Position numbers and translations under genes: made by a program
NCBI GenBank assembly: GCA_903911085.1
Contig: CAIWCC010000250.1
Span: forward strand, 45,407-109,406
From: an uncultured Bacteroidales bacterium
GTDB taxonomy: Bacteria; Bacteroidota; Bacteroidia; Bacteroidales; Paludibacteraceae
Reading direction: 5' to 3'
DNA: 64,000 bases
The notes under the pieces: model-generated
Databases searched by the model: none
What the model was told of the DNA's origin: nothing
What the model saw: the letters and a program-made list of their open reading frames with translations, nothing else
Shown here: piece by piece, positions 39,078 through 48,881 of the stretch
Position numbering within the stretch: the stretch's first letter is position 1
Layout: every line of letters starts with the position of its first letter

Positions 39078-39085
39078 CAAAAGTA
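39078..39085 (-). promoter_or_regulatory. -7 box of the main PUL operon
   Basis: Minus strand 39085-39078 reads TACTTTTG, a perfect TAnnTTTG Bacteroidota -7 element, about 50 nt upstream of the GH88 ATG at 39029. No good -33 TTG lies 19-20 nt further upstream, which fits an activator-dependent promoter controlled by the adjacent hybrid regulator. The remaining bases up to 39129 are the likely operator region, with an AT-rich run and no obvious perfect repeat. Confidence 0.5.
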
Positions 39086-39129
39086 TCTTATGAAACAAAA
39101 TAATATTTTCGTTCAGGTTGAAAATAGTT

Positions 39130-42100
39130 TCAACCTTGTTTATTTTGCAATGTTTTCACGTATTCGCTAGGCAAATAACCAATGTGTTTTTTAAATGTGG
39201 TTGAAAAGTATGTTGGCGACATGCCAATCATGGTACTTATCTCAGCCACATTATACCGTCCTTCTTTCAGCATTTTACATGCGTTTGATAGGCGAACCTT
39301 TCGAATAAAATCACCCGCTGACTCGCCAGTTAAAGCTTTCATCTTTAAATGCAATCCCGATCGGCTCATAAACATTTCGCTACTAAATTCTTCTACCGAA
39401 AACTCAGAGTTATCAAGATTTTTCTCAACAATAATAACAGCTTTATTTAAGAACTCTTCGTCCAGAGGATTTGAAACTAGTTCGTGAGGGTCTAAATCGG
39501 GATTGGTTGCATAACGAGCAATGATTCGACTATGTTGACGGAATATATTTGTGATTTTTGTGTCGATAATTGAATATACAAATGGCTTTCCAATATAGTC
39601 GTCTGCGCCTGTTTGTAAGCCTTTCAACTGGTCGCTAATATCGTTTTTAGCGGTGAGTAATATAAATGGAATATGGGAAAAATGAATGTTTTGTTTCACC
39701 ATTTTGCACAAAGTAACCCCATCAATTTGTGGCATCATTACATCCGATAAAATTAAATCCACCTCCTTTTCATTTAGGCTATCCCAAGCCTCTTTTCCAT
39801 TCTCAGCAAGTTGAACATCGTATTTTTGCGAAAGCTGATCGTTTAAATAATTTCGTATTTCCTCATCATCTTCTACAATCATCAAGCGCTTTGGTCTTTC
39901 CAAATCAAGCCTTTCGTCTTTTGATTGCTTCTCGTATGTGACATCATCTGCTGTTGGTTCAATTGTGTTAACAAAAACCTCATTCGTTTCGGTATAACTA
40001 TCATCTTTAAATTCGTTAGTTACGTAAAACTCTTTTTTTGTATATGATGATTTCTCGGCAGGTATTAAAACCGTAAATTTTGAGCCTTTATTTAGTTCGC
40101 TATCAAGTAAAATTTTACCATGATGAGTCTCTACTAAATTTTTCACCAACGACAATCCAATTCCTGTTCCTTGAGCGTTTTCTTCTTGTTGATAAAAACG
40201 ATCAAAAATGCTGTCGAATTTTTCTTTTGCTATTCCTAAGCCGTTATCAACCACCTCTATACGAATAAAATTATCTTTAATACTCAAATTAAGCTCAATA
40301 GTACCATTATTAGTAGTGTACTTAAATGCATTACCAAGCAAATTTGACAAAATCCTTTCTATAAAATTTCTGTCGAAATATACTTTAATTTCCCCTACTG
40401 TGGAGTTAAAGAAATAATTAAAGCCCTTACTTTGAGCAAATGCTGTAAATAACTCAAAATTCTGCCTGACAAACGGTTCAATTTCTTCGTGCCGAACCTG
40501 AAGTGGCATGGCACCAAGTTCCGTTTTTCGGTAATCAAGCACTTGATTAATAAGATGTAACATCCTGTCTGCATTTCTTTCGATAAGCTGAAGTTGTTTT
40601 TTTACCCAAAGTTCTTTCACTCCTTTACTCAGCATCTCGCGTACTGGCGACAAAATGAGTGTAAGCGGCGTACGAAACTCATGCGATACATTTACAAAAA
40701 AACGTATTTTGGCTTGATCAAGTTCTTTAATTCGTTCCTTATCCTTGCGTTCGAGTTCCAATTCGTTGGCTATCAATTTTCTTCCAAGGTAAAAACGTAC
40801 TAGAGCAATTGTTATAGTAATAAACAAAATTGCAAATAAAAATTTCGCCAAAAGAGTTTCGTACCAATGTGGCAAAATAATAATAACTAAACGACGTTCA
40901 TTCAGACTCCACCGACCATTTCCATTCGCTGCTTTTATATGAAATGTATATTTTCCTGGCTGCAAATTTGAATAACTTACTGATGTCTTTTCCGTTGTAT
41001 ACCAATCTTCATCAAAGCCTTCGAGCTTATACGAAAAAGTATTTTTCTGTCCCGAAACATAATTGGGCACCACAAATTCAAGTCCGAATACATTGTATTC
41101 AGGTTTTAATTGTATAGAAGAAAGTCTGTCGATACTTTGGTTAGTAATTCTAGTTTCGTCGTCAGGTAAAACAGTTTTGTTAAATACAGTTAGCTTGTCA
41201 ATCAGAGGTATAGGGGCATACGGATTGTCAATCATTCGTTCAGGATAAAAAGATGTAATGCCGTTGATGCCTCCAAAATACATTTTTCCGTTACTGCAAC
41301 GCAAATGCGAATAGGGCGAGAACTGATTACTCTGAACACCGTCCGACTCGGTATATATACGCCATTTTAATGACTGCATATTGAAAGATATTAACCCACT
41401 ACCAGTACCAAGCCACAGATTGTCGAAATCATCTTCTTCGATACCATGAATCATATATTCTGGAAATCCTGCCGTTGCAAATTCTTTGTCGAAAGCTCCC
41501 GTTTTCATATTATAACAAAACAAACCATCCTTTGCTCCTATCCAAACACGCTGGTATTTATCTTCATGAAAACAATGTATTAAACTTAAATTTAGATTTC
41601 TACCCGATTGTTTATCTAGTTTACGACTTGCCGAATCGTATCTATAAAATCCATAATTTGTACCAATCCAAATAATTTTACGGCTATCGCAAAAAAGGGA
41701 AAGAATCTGAAATTCATGAAGTGGAAACTTCCCATCAATGCTGAATTCGTCGGACTCCACTGTAGTTTTGTCAAACCAATATAAACCACGAAGTGTGCCT
41801 ATTAGCATTTTTCCGGAATATGGGGTTTGTAACAATGCATACACACGATTGTTAGCAACTGGATCGGAACTAATATTTATACGCTTGAATGTAGAACTCT
41901 GAGCATTATATCGGCAGAAACCACCACCCTGAGTTCCAATCCAGAAATTACCTCCATTTTCTTCTAATAATGCTTTTACATTGTTAGCTGTAAGTGAATT
42001 AGGGTTTCGAGGATTGTTTCTGAAATAGCTGTATGCACCTGTTTTCCAGTTTAGTACATTAATACCATTCTCATTCGTTGCAATCCATATATTACCCTTC

Positions 42101-43185
42101 GAATCCTCTTTTAAAACGCTGACAACATTATCGTTAAGCCCTATATTATCATTTTCCTTTCTGATATGTTCAAACTGATTTTTTAGAGCGTGATAATAAT
42201 TCAGACCGCCATAAAAAGTACCACACCACATTCCGTTTTGCTTATCCAGATATAATGCTCTTACTGAATTTTGAGCAATTTCTCCTTCTTTTTTGCCTGT
42301 ATGATATATATGTTGAATTGCACCATTATATTCATTTAATATGTTCAAACCTACAAATGTACCAAGCCACAAACGTTGCAGATTGTCGTAACACATCGAC
42401 CTCACAAAATCGGAGCTTAACTCGCCAGAAGCTTCGCGTAGCCATTTTTCAATATTGCTTGTTTTAATATTGTACAATACAGCTCCAGCCCCCTCAGTTC
42501 CTAACCAATACTTGTCTGTTGCACCTTTTTGTGGAAGCAATACTGCAACATTTATACCCTTCAACCTTCTATCTACAAGCTTAAAGGTGTTTTTCTGGGG
42601 ATAATATACATATAAACCATCGAACGAACCAATTAATACACTTTCTGAATTGATTCTAAATATTGCTGAAGCCGAAACTTTTGATGGAAAATTCAATTTA
42701 CGATAACCTTCTTTTTTTGTAAAAAAATAAAGTCCTAAATTGGTAGCTAATAAAAATTCATCCCTTTTCCATTCAGAAATTTGATATACCCACATTTTTT
42801 CACTTCCCTCCATCTTTGGAAAGTTTTCGAAACTATTTTTGCTCACATCAAAACAACTTATACCTTTTCCTGTACCAACCCAAAGGTACTTGCTATTTTG
42901 CAAATACATACTCCAGATATTGTTATCCATTATGGAATTTGGCTTATTCCTTTCGGTTTTATAAACTATAAATTTATAGCCATCGTAACGATTCAATCCA
43001 TCGGCGGTTGCTACCCAAATGTATCCCAAACTGTCCTGTAAAAGATTAAAAACAGTACTTTGTGACAATCCTTCCTTTAACGAAATCTGTTTGAAATTAA
43101 TTCGAGATTCTACAGAAATTTCAGAAGATTGAATTGGTTGTATAAAGCATAGTATAAGTAGGAACGTAAAGATTGGATATTTCAT
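39130..43185 (-). CDS. Hybrid two-component system regulator (PUL sensor, AraC output)
   Basis: One-protein sensor and regulator of 1351 aa. Signal peptide about 1-20; a periplasmic sensor of repeated beta-propeller blades (WVAT, WVGT, WLGT, WIGT motifs, about 35-650); a Y_Y_Y domain about 690-765; one membrane helix about 777-799; HisKA with phosphoacceptor H835 (VNVSHEFRTP); HATPase with NNGTIEL and GTGIGLSLV (about 935-1045); receiver domain about 1098-1210 with phosphoacceptor D1148 (LSDVMMP); and an AraC-type HTH about 1240-1350. Such proteins bind a specific oligosaccharide in the periplasm and switch on the neighbouring PUL. It precedes and is codirectional with the operon. The ligand is probably an unsaturated glycosaminoglycan oligosaccharide, an inference from context. 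Confidence 0.96.
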   Translation of the reverse strand: MKYPIFTFLLILCFIQPIQSSEISVESRINFKQISLKEGLSQSTVFNLLQDSLGYIWVATADGLNRYDGYKFIVYKTERNKPNSIMDNNIWSMYLQNSKYLWVGTGKGISCFDVSKNSFENFPKMEGSEKMWVYQISEWKRDEFLLATNLGLYFFTKKEGYRKLNFPSKVSASAIFRINSESVLIGSFDGLYVYYPQKNTFKLVDRRLKGINVAVLLPQKGATDKYWLGTEGAGAVLYNIKTSNIEKWLREASGELSSDFVRSMCYDNLQRLWLGTFVGLNILNEYNGAIQHIYHTGKKEGEIAQNSVRALYLDKQNGMWCGTFYGGLNYYHALKNQFEHIRKENDNIGLNDNVVSVLKEDSKGNIWIATNENGINVLNWKTGAYSYFRNNPRNPNSLTANNVKALLEENGGNFWIGTQGGGFCRYNAQSSTFKRINISSDPVANNRVYALLQTPYSGKMLIGTLRGLYWFDKTTVESDEFSIDGKFPLHEFQILSLFCDSRKIIWIGTNYGFYRYDSASRKLDKQSGRNLNLSLIHCFHEDKYQRVWIGAKDGLFCYNMKTGAFDKEFATAGFPEYMIHGIEEDDFDNLWLGTGSGLISFNMQSLKWRIYTESDGVQSNQFSPYSHLRCSNGKMYFGGINGITSFYPERMIDNPYAPIPLIDKLTVFNKTVLPDDETRITNQSIDRLSSIQLKPEYNVFGLEFVVPNYVSGQKNTFSYKLEGFDEDWYTTEKTSVSYSNLQPGKYTFHIKAANGNGRWSLNERRLVIIILPHWYETLLAKFLFAILFITITIALVRFYLGRKLIANELELERKDKERIKELDQAKIRFFVNVSHEFRTPLTLILSPVREMLSKGVKELWVKKQLQLIERNADRMLHLINQVLDYRKTELGAMPLQVRHEEIEPFVRQNFELFTAFAQSKGFNYFFNSTVGEIKVYFDRNFIERILSNLLGNAFKYTTNNGTIELNLSIKDNFIRIEVVDNGLGIAKEKFDSIFDRFYQQEENAQGTGIGLSLVKNLVETHHGKILLDSELNKGSKFTVLIPAEKSSYTKKEFYVTNEFKDDSYTETNEVFVNTIEPTADDVTYEKQSKDERLDLERPKRLMIVEDDEEIRNYLNDQLSQKYDVQLAENGKEAWDSLNEKEVDLILSDVMMPQIDGVTLCKMVKQNIHFSHIPFILLTAKNDISDQLKGLQTGADDYIGKPFVYSIIDTKITNIFRQHSRIIARYATNPDLDPHELVSNPLDEEFLNKAVIIVEKNLDNSEFSVEEFSSEMFMSRSGLHLKMKALTGESAGDFIRKVRLSNACKMLKEGRYNVAEISTMIGMSPTYFSTTFKKHIGYLPSEYVKTLQNKQG

Positions 43186-43992
43186 TTTACAATAAATATG
43201 TTAAATATGTTTGATTGAAAACTGCAATATTGTTCATGTCGTAAATCATAATCTTTTTATAAACTATTATCAAATTGCTTTCAAGCACTATTATTTTTGA
43301 TGTTTTTCAATCTGATTTCTATTATAGTTTAAATTATCGACACAAAGATAATATTATTAACCTGAGTTCGGGATAATGGATTGTTAATTGTGGAATTTTT
43401 TAGAGTACATAACTTCTATCAAACCAAACCAATCTTTTTCTTGAGTACTAATTTGCAATTGATGTGCCCTATTATTTAGATTAAAGCCACTGTCCAACCT
43501 GAATTTGAAGTGTAAAGCATGTTTGCTACTTTTTTTAATGAATAAGCAGAATTCTGCTAATGCTGAAAATTTTAAATTTAGATTATAATATTTCAATTTT
43601 CTTCATTTGTAAATCAAAATATAAACAGACAATAACCAACTTAGGCAATTAAACATTTTTTTTCATTAAAACAGATTTAAATATTGAGTTGAAACAATGT
43701 TACGATTGTAGCAAATGTGTCCTAGGTAATGGAAAACCTAATATGTTATTTTTTAAGTGCTTAAAATTATAGTGCAATGAACAAGTGTTTCTAAATATAA
43801 ACTTGTGCTATGCAATGTGGATAGTATTTATAATACTTGTGCATGTCAAAATAATTGTGTAATTTTGAACCCGAAAGTTTAGCAGACAAAACGTTGTCAC
43901 AGCATGGTAAAGCAAGACTTTTTATTCATTATCAAATCATTACTATTTTTTTCAATTAAAAATAAATTATTGGAATAATTAGCATCGAAATA
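43186..43992. other. Long AT-rich gap at the PUL/core boundary
   Basis: About 800 bp with no convincing gene. Minus strand 43350-43343 reads TATCTTTG, a perfect -7 box that could drive the hybrid regulator with a leader of about 150 nt; no -33 element is evident. Just outside it, 43360-43377 reads ACCTGAGTTCGGGATAAT, which looks like an insertion-sequence end but I could not find a partner. A 70-codon minus-strand frame at 43384-43596 resembles nothing I know and has no ribosome-binding context. The rest shows no hairpin or repeat of note. Confidence 0.4.
43343..43350 (-). promoter_or_regulatory. -7 box upstream of the hybrid regulator
   Basis: Minus strand TATCTTTG fits TAnnTTTG exactly. 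It would give a leader of about 150 nt before the ATG at 43185. A -33 TTG is not visible at the proper distance, so support is moderate. Confidence 0.4.
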
Positions 43993-44012
43993 TTCGAGCC
44001 CCAGCTGGATCA
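43993..44012 (+). other. tRNA 3'-end-like fragment, possible integration scar
   Basis: TTCGAGC (43993-43999) has the shape of a T loop and is followed by CCCAG, then CTGGATC and A, the layout of a T-stem 3' strand, an acceptor 3' strand and a discriminator base. The five bases upstream (AAATA) cannot pair with CCCAG and no D or anticodon arm precedes, so this is at most the last 20 bases of a tRNA gene. An intrinsic terminator follows directly, although no plus-strand gene lies upstream. It sits at the exact border between the PUL and the core genes. Confidence 0.3.
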
Positions 44013-44020
44013 CAGATTGA

Positions 44021-44045
44021 AACCACTTGTTATCAGGTGGTTTTT
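44021..44045 (+). terminator. Orphan intrinsic terminator
   Basis: AACCACTTG (44021-44029), loop TTAT, then CAGGTGGTT (44034-44042) form a 9-bp stem with one G-U pair, running into a T tract. No plus-strand gene precedes it, which makes it an orphan and supports the idea that a tRNA gene once ended here. Confidence 0.65.
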
Positions 44046-44099
44046 CTTGTTTTATTGATAGACTAAAACTTTATAAATAATTTTTATATTATTTGCTAA

Positions 44100-44861
44100 G
44101 TGAAAAAACGTTACTTCATATATCTATCGTACAATGGTACTGCTTACCATGGTTGGCAGGTGCAACCTAATGGTATTTCGGTGCAAGAGGTTTTGGCTAA
44201 AGCTTTATCAATTGTTTTGCGATCTGAAATTGAGGTTGTTGGTGCTGGCAGAACTGATGCAGGTGTACATGCCAAACTTATGGTGGCTCACTTTGATTTT
44301 GAAAATGACTTACCAGCTGATTTTGATTTGGCAAGTAAACTTAACAGTTTATTACCCAAAGATATTGCAATTTTCAAAATTGTAGAAGTAATTCCAGATG
44401 CTCATGCTCGTTTCGATGCTGTAGCTAGACGATATGAGTACCATATTATTACTAGTAAAAATGTCTTTAAGAATTTACTTGCTACGAGATTAAGTGAAAA
44501 CTTAGATTTCGAAGCGATGAATAAGTCTGCACTCTTATTGAAAGATTATAGTGATTTTACCAGTTTTAGCAAATTGCACACGGATGCGCATACTAACTAT
44601 TGTTCAATATCTCATGCTGAATGGAGTCAAAGCGGTGATGAATGGATTTTTTCTATACAAGCTGACCGCTTCTTGCGCAATATGGTGCGTGCTATTGTAG
44701 GAACTTTGTTAGAAGTTGGGCGTAATAAAATGACATTGAAAGAATTTGAAGAAGTTATTTTAGCGCAAAATCGTTGCAAAGCAGGAACATCTGTACCTGC
44801 GTATGGCTTGTATTTGGTTGACATTCAGTACCCAGAGAATATATTTATATTAAAGGATTAA
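44100..44861 (+). CDS. truA: tRNA pseudouridine(38-40) synthase TruA
   Basis: Converts uridines 38-40 of the tRNA anticodon arm to pseudouridine. 253 aa, normal length. The catalytic Asp is D53 in [11 protein letters not shown]; other family motifs are [14 protein letters not shown] (11-24), [19 protein letters not shown] and [11 protein letters not shown]. The start is GTG at 44100, chosen because [16 protein letters not shown] is the usual beginning and no in-frame ATG lies near. It opens the core-gene block to the right of the PUL and is followed on the same strand, 80 nt away, by a permease gene. Confidence 0.95.
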   Translation: MKKRYFIYLSYNGTAYHGWQVQPNGISVQEVLAKALSIVLRSEIEVVGAGRTDAGVHAKLMVAHFDFENDLPADFDLASKLNSLLPKDIAIFKIVEVIPDAHARFDAVARRYEYHIITSKNVFKNLLATRLSENLDFEAMNKSALLLKDYSDFTSFSKLHTDAHTNYCSISHAEWSQSGDEWIFSIQADRFLRNMVRAIVGTLLEVGRNKMTLKEFEEVILAQNRCKAGTSVPAYGLYLVDIQYPENIFILKD

Positions 44862-44941
44862 AAATATTTTGATTGAATTAATTAAGTTCAAATAGCTATT
44901 CCCAAATTATTTGTTGGAAATAGAATAAATGTAAATTTTAA

Positions 44942-45841
44942 ATGTGGTTATTTCTTGCTTTTATTTCGGCTTTGTTTCTAGGTGCGTATGATGTTTTTAA
45001 AAAAGTTTCGTTGCAGGGCAATGCCGTTATTCCGGTAATTTTGACTTCCATTTTATTTTCTACAATAACGCTTCTACCTTTTTTAGGCATTTCTTTTTTC
45101 TTTCCTACACTCTTACAAGGCAGCATTTTCTTTGTGCCTCAAGTTGACTTTCACACTCATTTGCTTTTAATTCTAAAAGCTGTTATTGTTCTTACTTCAT
45201 GGCTTTTTGCATATTTTGCAATGAAACATTTGCCTATTTCATTGGCTTCACCTATTAAAGCTACTCAGCCTATGTGGACTGTAGTTGGAGCTATGTTGAT
45301 ATTTGGCGAAAAGTTGAATGGATTTCAAGCTGCTGGTGTTGGCATTACACTTATATCATTTTTTATGTTCTCGGTAGTTGGCAAGAAGGAAGGTATTTCA
45401 TTTAAAACCAACAAGTGGTTTTGGTTTATCATAATGGCTACACTTACTGGGGCAGTAAGTGGCTTGTACGATAAATATTTGATGAAACAATTTAATTCAA
45501 TGGCCGTACAAACTTATTATACTTTTTATCAGGCAATTATAATGAGTGTCATCACATTGTTTTTATGGGCTCCAACGCGAAAAAAAACTACCCCATTTCA
45601 ATTTAGGTGGTCAATTGCATTTATTTCAATTTTTCTGGTTACGGCCGATTTTGTATATTTCTACGCTTTATCTCTCCCAGATTCCATGATTTCAGTAGTT
45701 TCCACCATTCGTAGGGCAGGTGTTATAGTTCCATTTTTGTATGGTGCAATTGTGATGCAAGATAAAAATATGAAATATAAAATTATTGATTTATTTGGCG
45801 TTTTATTAGGAATGTTATTGCTATTCTTAGGGTCGAAATAA
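44942..45841 (+). CDS. DMT-superfamily (EamA) permease
   Basis: Inner membrane transporter of 299 aa with about ten hydrophobic helices arranged as two EamA repeats (about 1-135 and 150-298). The first repeat begins LFLAFISALFLGAYDVFKK; the inner boundary of each repeat has the family's basic and Pro/Gly-rich loops (SLASPIKATQPMWTVVGAMLIFGEKL in pieces at 95-122, and SVVSTIRRAGVIVPF near 250). Substrate is unknown: drug, metabolite or amino acid export are all known in the family. It is codirectional with truA and convergent with obg; the 138-bp gap between them holds no clear terminator. Confidence 0.88.
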   Translation: MWLFLAFISALFLGAYDVFKKVSLQGNAVIPVILTSILFSTITLLPFLGISFFFPTLLQGSIFFVPQVDFHTHLLLILKAVIVLTSWLFAYFAMKHLPISLASPIKATQPMWTVVGAMLIFGEKLNGFQAAGVGITLISFFMFSVVGKKEGISFKTNKWFWFIIMATLTGAVSGLYDKYLMKQFNSMAVQTYYTFYQAIIMSVITLFLWAPTRKKTTPFQFRWSIAFISIFLVTADFVYFYALSLPDSMISVVSTIRRAGVIVPFLYGAIVMQDKNMKYKIIDLFGVLLGMLLLFLGSK

Positions 45842-45979
45842 TTCAAGCAATGCTTAAATTTACTACTTATAGATAGAACATATACTTGTTATAATGCTGA
45901 ATTAAATTGCCAACTGCTTAGTTTAGACCAATTTCCATTCAACAAATCAGTTTTTGATAAATTAAAATTGGTGGAATGA

Positions 45980-47116
45980 TTATAATTCATCCCAACCAAT
46001 TCCTTTGTATTTACTCAAATCATCATCCTCTTCGTCTTCATCTTCCTCATCTTCTTCAATTTCTTCTACATCATGATATTTTATGTGCATAGGACGATGT
46101 GTAAGGTCTACTACTTTATTTGATTCTTTGTTGATTTCTGTCCAAATTAAATCTTTCAATTCCATTATTCCAAGTCCACTCAACGAAGAAATAAATACTG
46201 TTTGAATGTCTTTTGGTACAAGAGTTTTGATTTCTGCCATCAACTCTTCGTCCAAAATATCACATTTAGTAATTGCTAGTATGCGTTGTTTGTCTGCGAG
46301 TTCTGGGTTGTATTGTTGAATTTCATTCAATAAAATATCATGTTCTTTTTGAATATCATCGCAGTCTGATGCAATCATAAACAATAAAATTGAATTTCGT
46401 TCGATATGACGCAAAAACCTCAAACCCAATCCACGTCCTTCTGCTGCACCTTCAATGATACCTGGAATATCGGCCATTACAAATGAACGAGAATCGCGAT
46501 AAGTAACAATTCCTAAATTTGGAACTAGTGTTGTGAAAGGATAATTTGCAATTTCGGGTTTCGCAGCCGAAACAACTGATAATAAGGTTGATTTGCCTGC
46601 ATTTGGAAATCCAACCAATCCTACATCGGCTAGTACTTTAAGTTGTAGAATAATTGTTTTTTCAATACCCATTTCACCAGGCTGTGCAAATCGAGGAGTT
46701 TGATTTGTTGCTGTACGAAAATGCCAATTGCCTTGTCCACCACGACCACCAGGAAAAATGATAACTTCTTGTCCATCTTCGGTAATATCGCAAAGATAGT
46801 CGCCAGTTTCTGCATCGTAAACTACAGTGCCACAAGGAACTTCAATTACTTTGTCAGAACCTTCTTTTCCAAAACTACGGCTTCTACTCCCACCTTCACC
46901 ATCTTCGGCGTGGATATGTCTTGCATATTTTAAATGAATCAAAGTCCAATGGTTTTTGCTTCCTCTTAGTATAATATGACCACCACGTCCACCATCGCCA
47001 CCATCAGGGCCACCTTTTTGTGTTAATTTATCGCGATAAAGATGCTTTGATCCAGGTCCACCTTTGCCCGAACGACAATATATTTTTACGTAATCTACAA
47101 AGTTTGAACTTGCCAT
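45980..47116 (-). CDS. obg: GTPase Obg/CgtA
   Basis: Ribosome-associated GTPase of 378 aa involved in 50S subunit maturation and growth control. The glycine-rich Obg fold spans about 1-158 ([27 protein letters not shown]); the G domain has G1 GFPNAGKST (169-177), G3 DIPGIIEGA (216-224) and G4 TKCD near 283. The C-terminus is a short, very acidic tail (about 353-370, runs of Glu and Asp) ending GIGWDEL. It is third in an hpt-adk-obg series on the minus strand, 160 nt after adk. Confidence 0.96.
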   Translation of the reverse strand: MASSNFVDYVKIYCRSGKGGPGSKHLYRDKLTQKGGPDGGDGGRGGHIILRGSKNHWTLIHLKYARHIHAEDGEGGSRSRSFGKEGSDKVIEVPCGTVVYDAETGDYLCDITEDGQEVIIFPGGRGGQGNWHFRTATNQTPRFAQPGEMGIEKTIILQLKVLADVGLVGFPNAGKSTLLSVVSAAKPEIANYPFTTLVPNLGIVTYRDSRSFVMADIPGIIEGAAEGRGLGLRFLRHIERNSILLFMIASDCDDIQKEHDILLNEIQQYNPELADKQRILAITKCDILDEELMAEIKTLVPKDIQTVFISSLSGLGIMELKDLIWTEINKESNKVVDLTHRPMHIKYHDVEEIEEDEEDEDEEDDDLSKYKGIGWDEL

Positions 47117-47276
47117 TGGTTTTTTTATTTTTGAATTGAATTCAACAGTTCTTAAGAAAAAAAACTGCTGAACTCAATTATGAAAATGAATTATTGAAAG
47201 AGCTATATTTATTTTGTTATAAATCGAATTGATAGAAGTTATATTTGTCTATAGCGGGATGAAAATATAAAAGGTT

Positions 47277-47855
47277 TTATTGTCGTTTGGAATCAATAAC
47301 TGCGGCAATTCTCTCAAAGATTTCTTCAATAGAGCCCATGCCATTAATTGATGCATATTTATTGATTTTTTTGTAAAAATCACTAACTGGCGCAGTTTTT
47401 ATTTCATATATTTCTAGGCGCTTTTTAATTGTTTCCAGATTGTCATCACTGCGTCCTGATGTTTCACCACGTTTAAGTAATCTATTGATTAATTCATCGT
47501 TATCTACGGTTAAATCTAATAAAACAGAGACTTCCTTGTTCACTTTCTTTAACATCACTTCTAATGCTTCGGCTTGAGCTACCGTACGTGGAAATCCATC
47601 TAAAATAACTCCCTTTACTCCTTCAGCTTGTTCATTTATAGCTTTAGATAGAATATCAATAATCATTGCATCTGGAACTAAATTGCCATTTGATATATAG
47701 CTGTCAGCAATAAGCCCTAATTCACTTTTTTTAGCAATCTCTTTTCTTAACAAATCTCCTGTAGAGAGATGTTCTAACTTGTATTTATTAACTAACAAAT
47801 CACTTTGAGTGCCTTTCCCACAACCTGGCGCACCACAAATAATAATATTCAACAT
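47277..47855 (-). CDS. adk: Adenylate kinase
   Basis: Catalyses ATP + AMP to 2 ADP in the cytoplasm. 192 aa, the short form lacking the zinc-binding LID. P-loop GAPGCGKGTQ at 8-17, AMP-binding STGDLLRKE at 31-39, GFPRTVAQAEAL around 89-100, and the LID arginines in KRGETSGRSDDN. The gene lies 83 nt downstream of hpt and upstream of obg, a conserved Bacteroidota order. Confidence 0.96.
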   Translation of the reverse strand: MLNIIICGAPGCGKGTQSDLLVNKYKLEHLSTGDLLRKEIAKKSELGLIADSYISNGNLVPDAMIIDILSKAINEQAEGVKGVILDGFPRTVAQAEALEVMLKKVNKEVSVLLDLTVDNDELINRLLKRGETSGRSDDNLETIKKRLEIYEIKTAPVSDFYKKINKYASINGMGSIEEIFERIAAVIDSKRQ

Positions 47856-47938
47856 TCTTTTTTATATTAATATGTTATTTTTAATTTAATGAAAAGAAGT
47901 ATATTCAATTCATTTTTTTATCGTGACAGTATTCCGAA

Positions 47939-48478
47939 TTACTCCGAAACAACTGTATAAATGTCCTTTAAATTTCTACCATACCCATCGTAATCTAATC
48001 CATAACCAACAATAAAATCGTTTGGAATTTTCATTGCTACGTAATCTACCTTAATATCACGTTGCAATGCATCTGGTTTTTGAAGAAATGTGCAAACTCT
48101 TATTTCATTTGCACCTTTTGCTTTCAACGAGCTTAATATTCGTTCCATAGTAATACCTGTATCTACTATGTCTTCAACCACAACCACATTTCGCCCAACA
48201 ACACTTTCATTTAACCCAATAATCTCTTTAACTGCACCCGTAGAGTACAATCCTTCGTATGAGGCTAGTTTAATGAAAGTAATTTCGCATGGGATATTTA
48301 CGTTTTTCATTAAGTCGCCTGCAAACATAAACGCGCCATTTAATACACAGATGAAAAGTGGATTTGTATCCGCGATGTCGCGATTTATTGCTTCAGCAAC
48401 TTTTTTTACAGCAGCCTGAATGTCTACTTCTGGAATTGAAAGTGAAAATTTCTTATCTTTAATTTGAATTATGTTCAT
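47939..48478 (-). CDS. hpt: Hypoxanthine phosphoribosyltransferase
   Basis: Purine salvage enzyme of 179 aa forming IMP or GMP from hypoxanthine or guanine and PRPP. The PRPP-binding motif VVVVEDIVDTGIT lies at 98-110; the LNGAFMFAGDL loop at 46-56 and the YVAMKIPNDFIVGYGLDYD segment near the C-terminus bind pyrophosphate and base. It is the first gene of the hpt-adk-obg series and has its own well-formed promoter. The divergent neighbour is guaA, another purine gene. Confidence 0.95.
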   Translation of the reverse strand: MNIIQIKDKKFSLSIPEVDIQAAVKKVAEAINRDIADTNPLFICVLNGAFMFAGDLMKNVNIPCEITFIKLASYEGLYSTGAVKEIIGLNESVVGRNVVVVEDIVDTGITMERILSSLKAKGANEIRVCTFLQKPDALQRDIKVDYVAMKIPNDFIVGYGLDYDGYGRNLKDIYTVVSE

Positions 48479-48574
48479 TCCAAATTTGATTTATTATTAA
48501 AAACTACTCTTGACGTTTTCTCAAAAATAAGTTTGACTGTTTTTGAACCTATTACGGCATATTAATTATAGGTA

Positions 48575-48604
48575 CAAAAGTACTACAAAACATTCATTTT
48601 ACAA
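48575..48604 (-). promoter_or_regulatory. hpt promoter
   Basis: On the minus strand a TTG (48604-48602), a 19-nt spacer and TACTTTTG (48582-48575) match the Bacteroidota -33/-7 consensus exactly. The expected leader to the ATG at 48478 is about 90 nt. Confidence 0.7.
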
Positions 48605-48756
48605 TAGTTCGTTAAATTATTAAGTGGTTTTTGCTTAATTGAAATCAACGAACACCTTAAATAAAGCCATTATAGTTCTGTTTTTTTTTATTCTGTTGTA
48701 ATAAATGCTCTATAAAAGAAATAACCTGAATTGAAGTATAAAATAAATTTTCGCTA

Positions 48757-48787
48757 TTGCATAGAGGTTGTATTTTTTGTACTTTTG
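48757..48787 (+). promoter_or_regulatory. guaA promoter
   Basis: TTG at 48757-48759, a 20-nt spacer and TACTTTTG at 48780-48787 match the Bacteroidota -33/-7 pattern. The leader to the ATG at 48882 is about 90 nt. Confidence 0.7.
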
Positions 48788-48881
48788 CAAAGCAATTAAA
48801 TGTACGCTTACTTTACAAAGTTTTTTAAATATTTATTTGATAATCAGCCATCCCGATGTTTATTGGGAGTAAAATATATTT

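Larger units (their letters stand above)
48479..48881. other. Divergent hpt/guaA intergenic region
   Basis: 403 bp between two divergently transcribed purine genes, containing one promoter for each direction. The sequence between them (about 48605-48755) is AT-rich and I see no riboswitch fold, repeat or frame in it. Any shared purine control would have to act through a protein operator that I cannot recognise. Confidence 0.5.

Noticed and set aside
43360..43377. ACCTGAGTTCGGGATAAT as an insertion-sequence end
   Set aside because: No matching inverted copy, target duplication or transposase was found in the window, so I did not list it as a mobile element.
43384..43596. 70-codon minus-strand frame in the long gap
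   Set aside because: No recognisable family, AT-rich composition and no clear ribosome-binding site; a random frame is as likely as a gene remnant.
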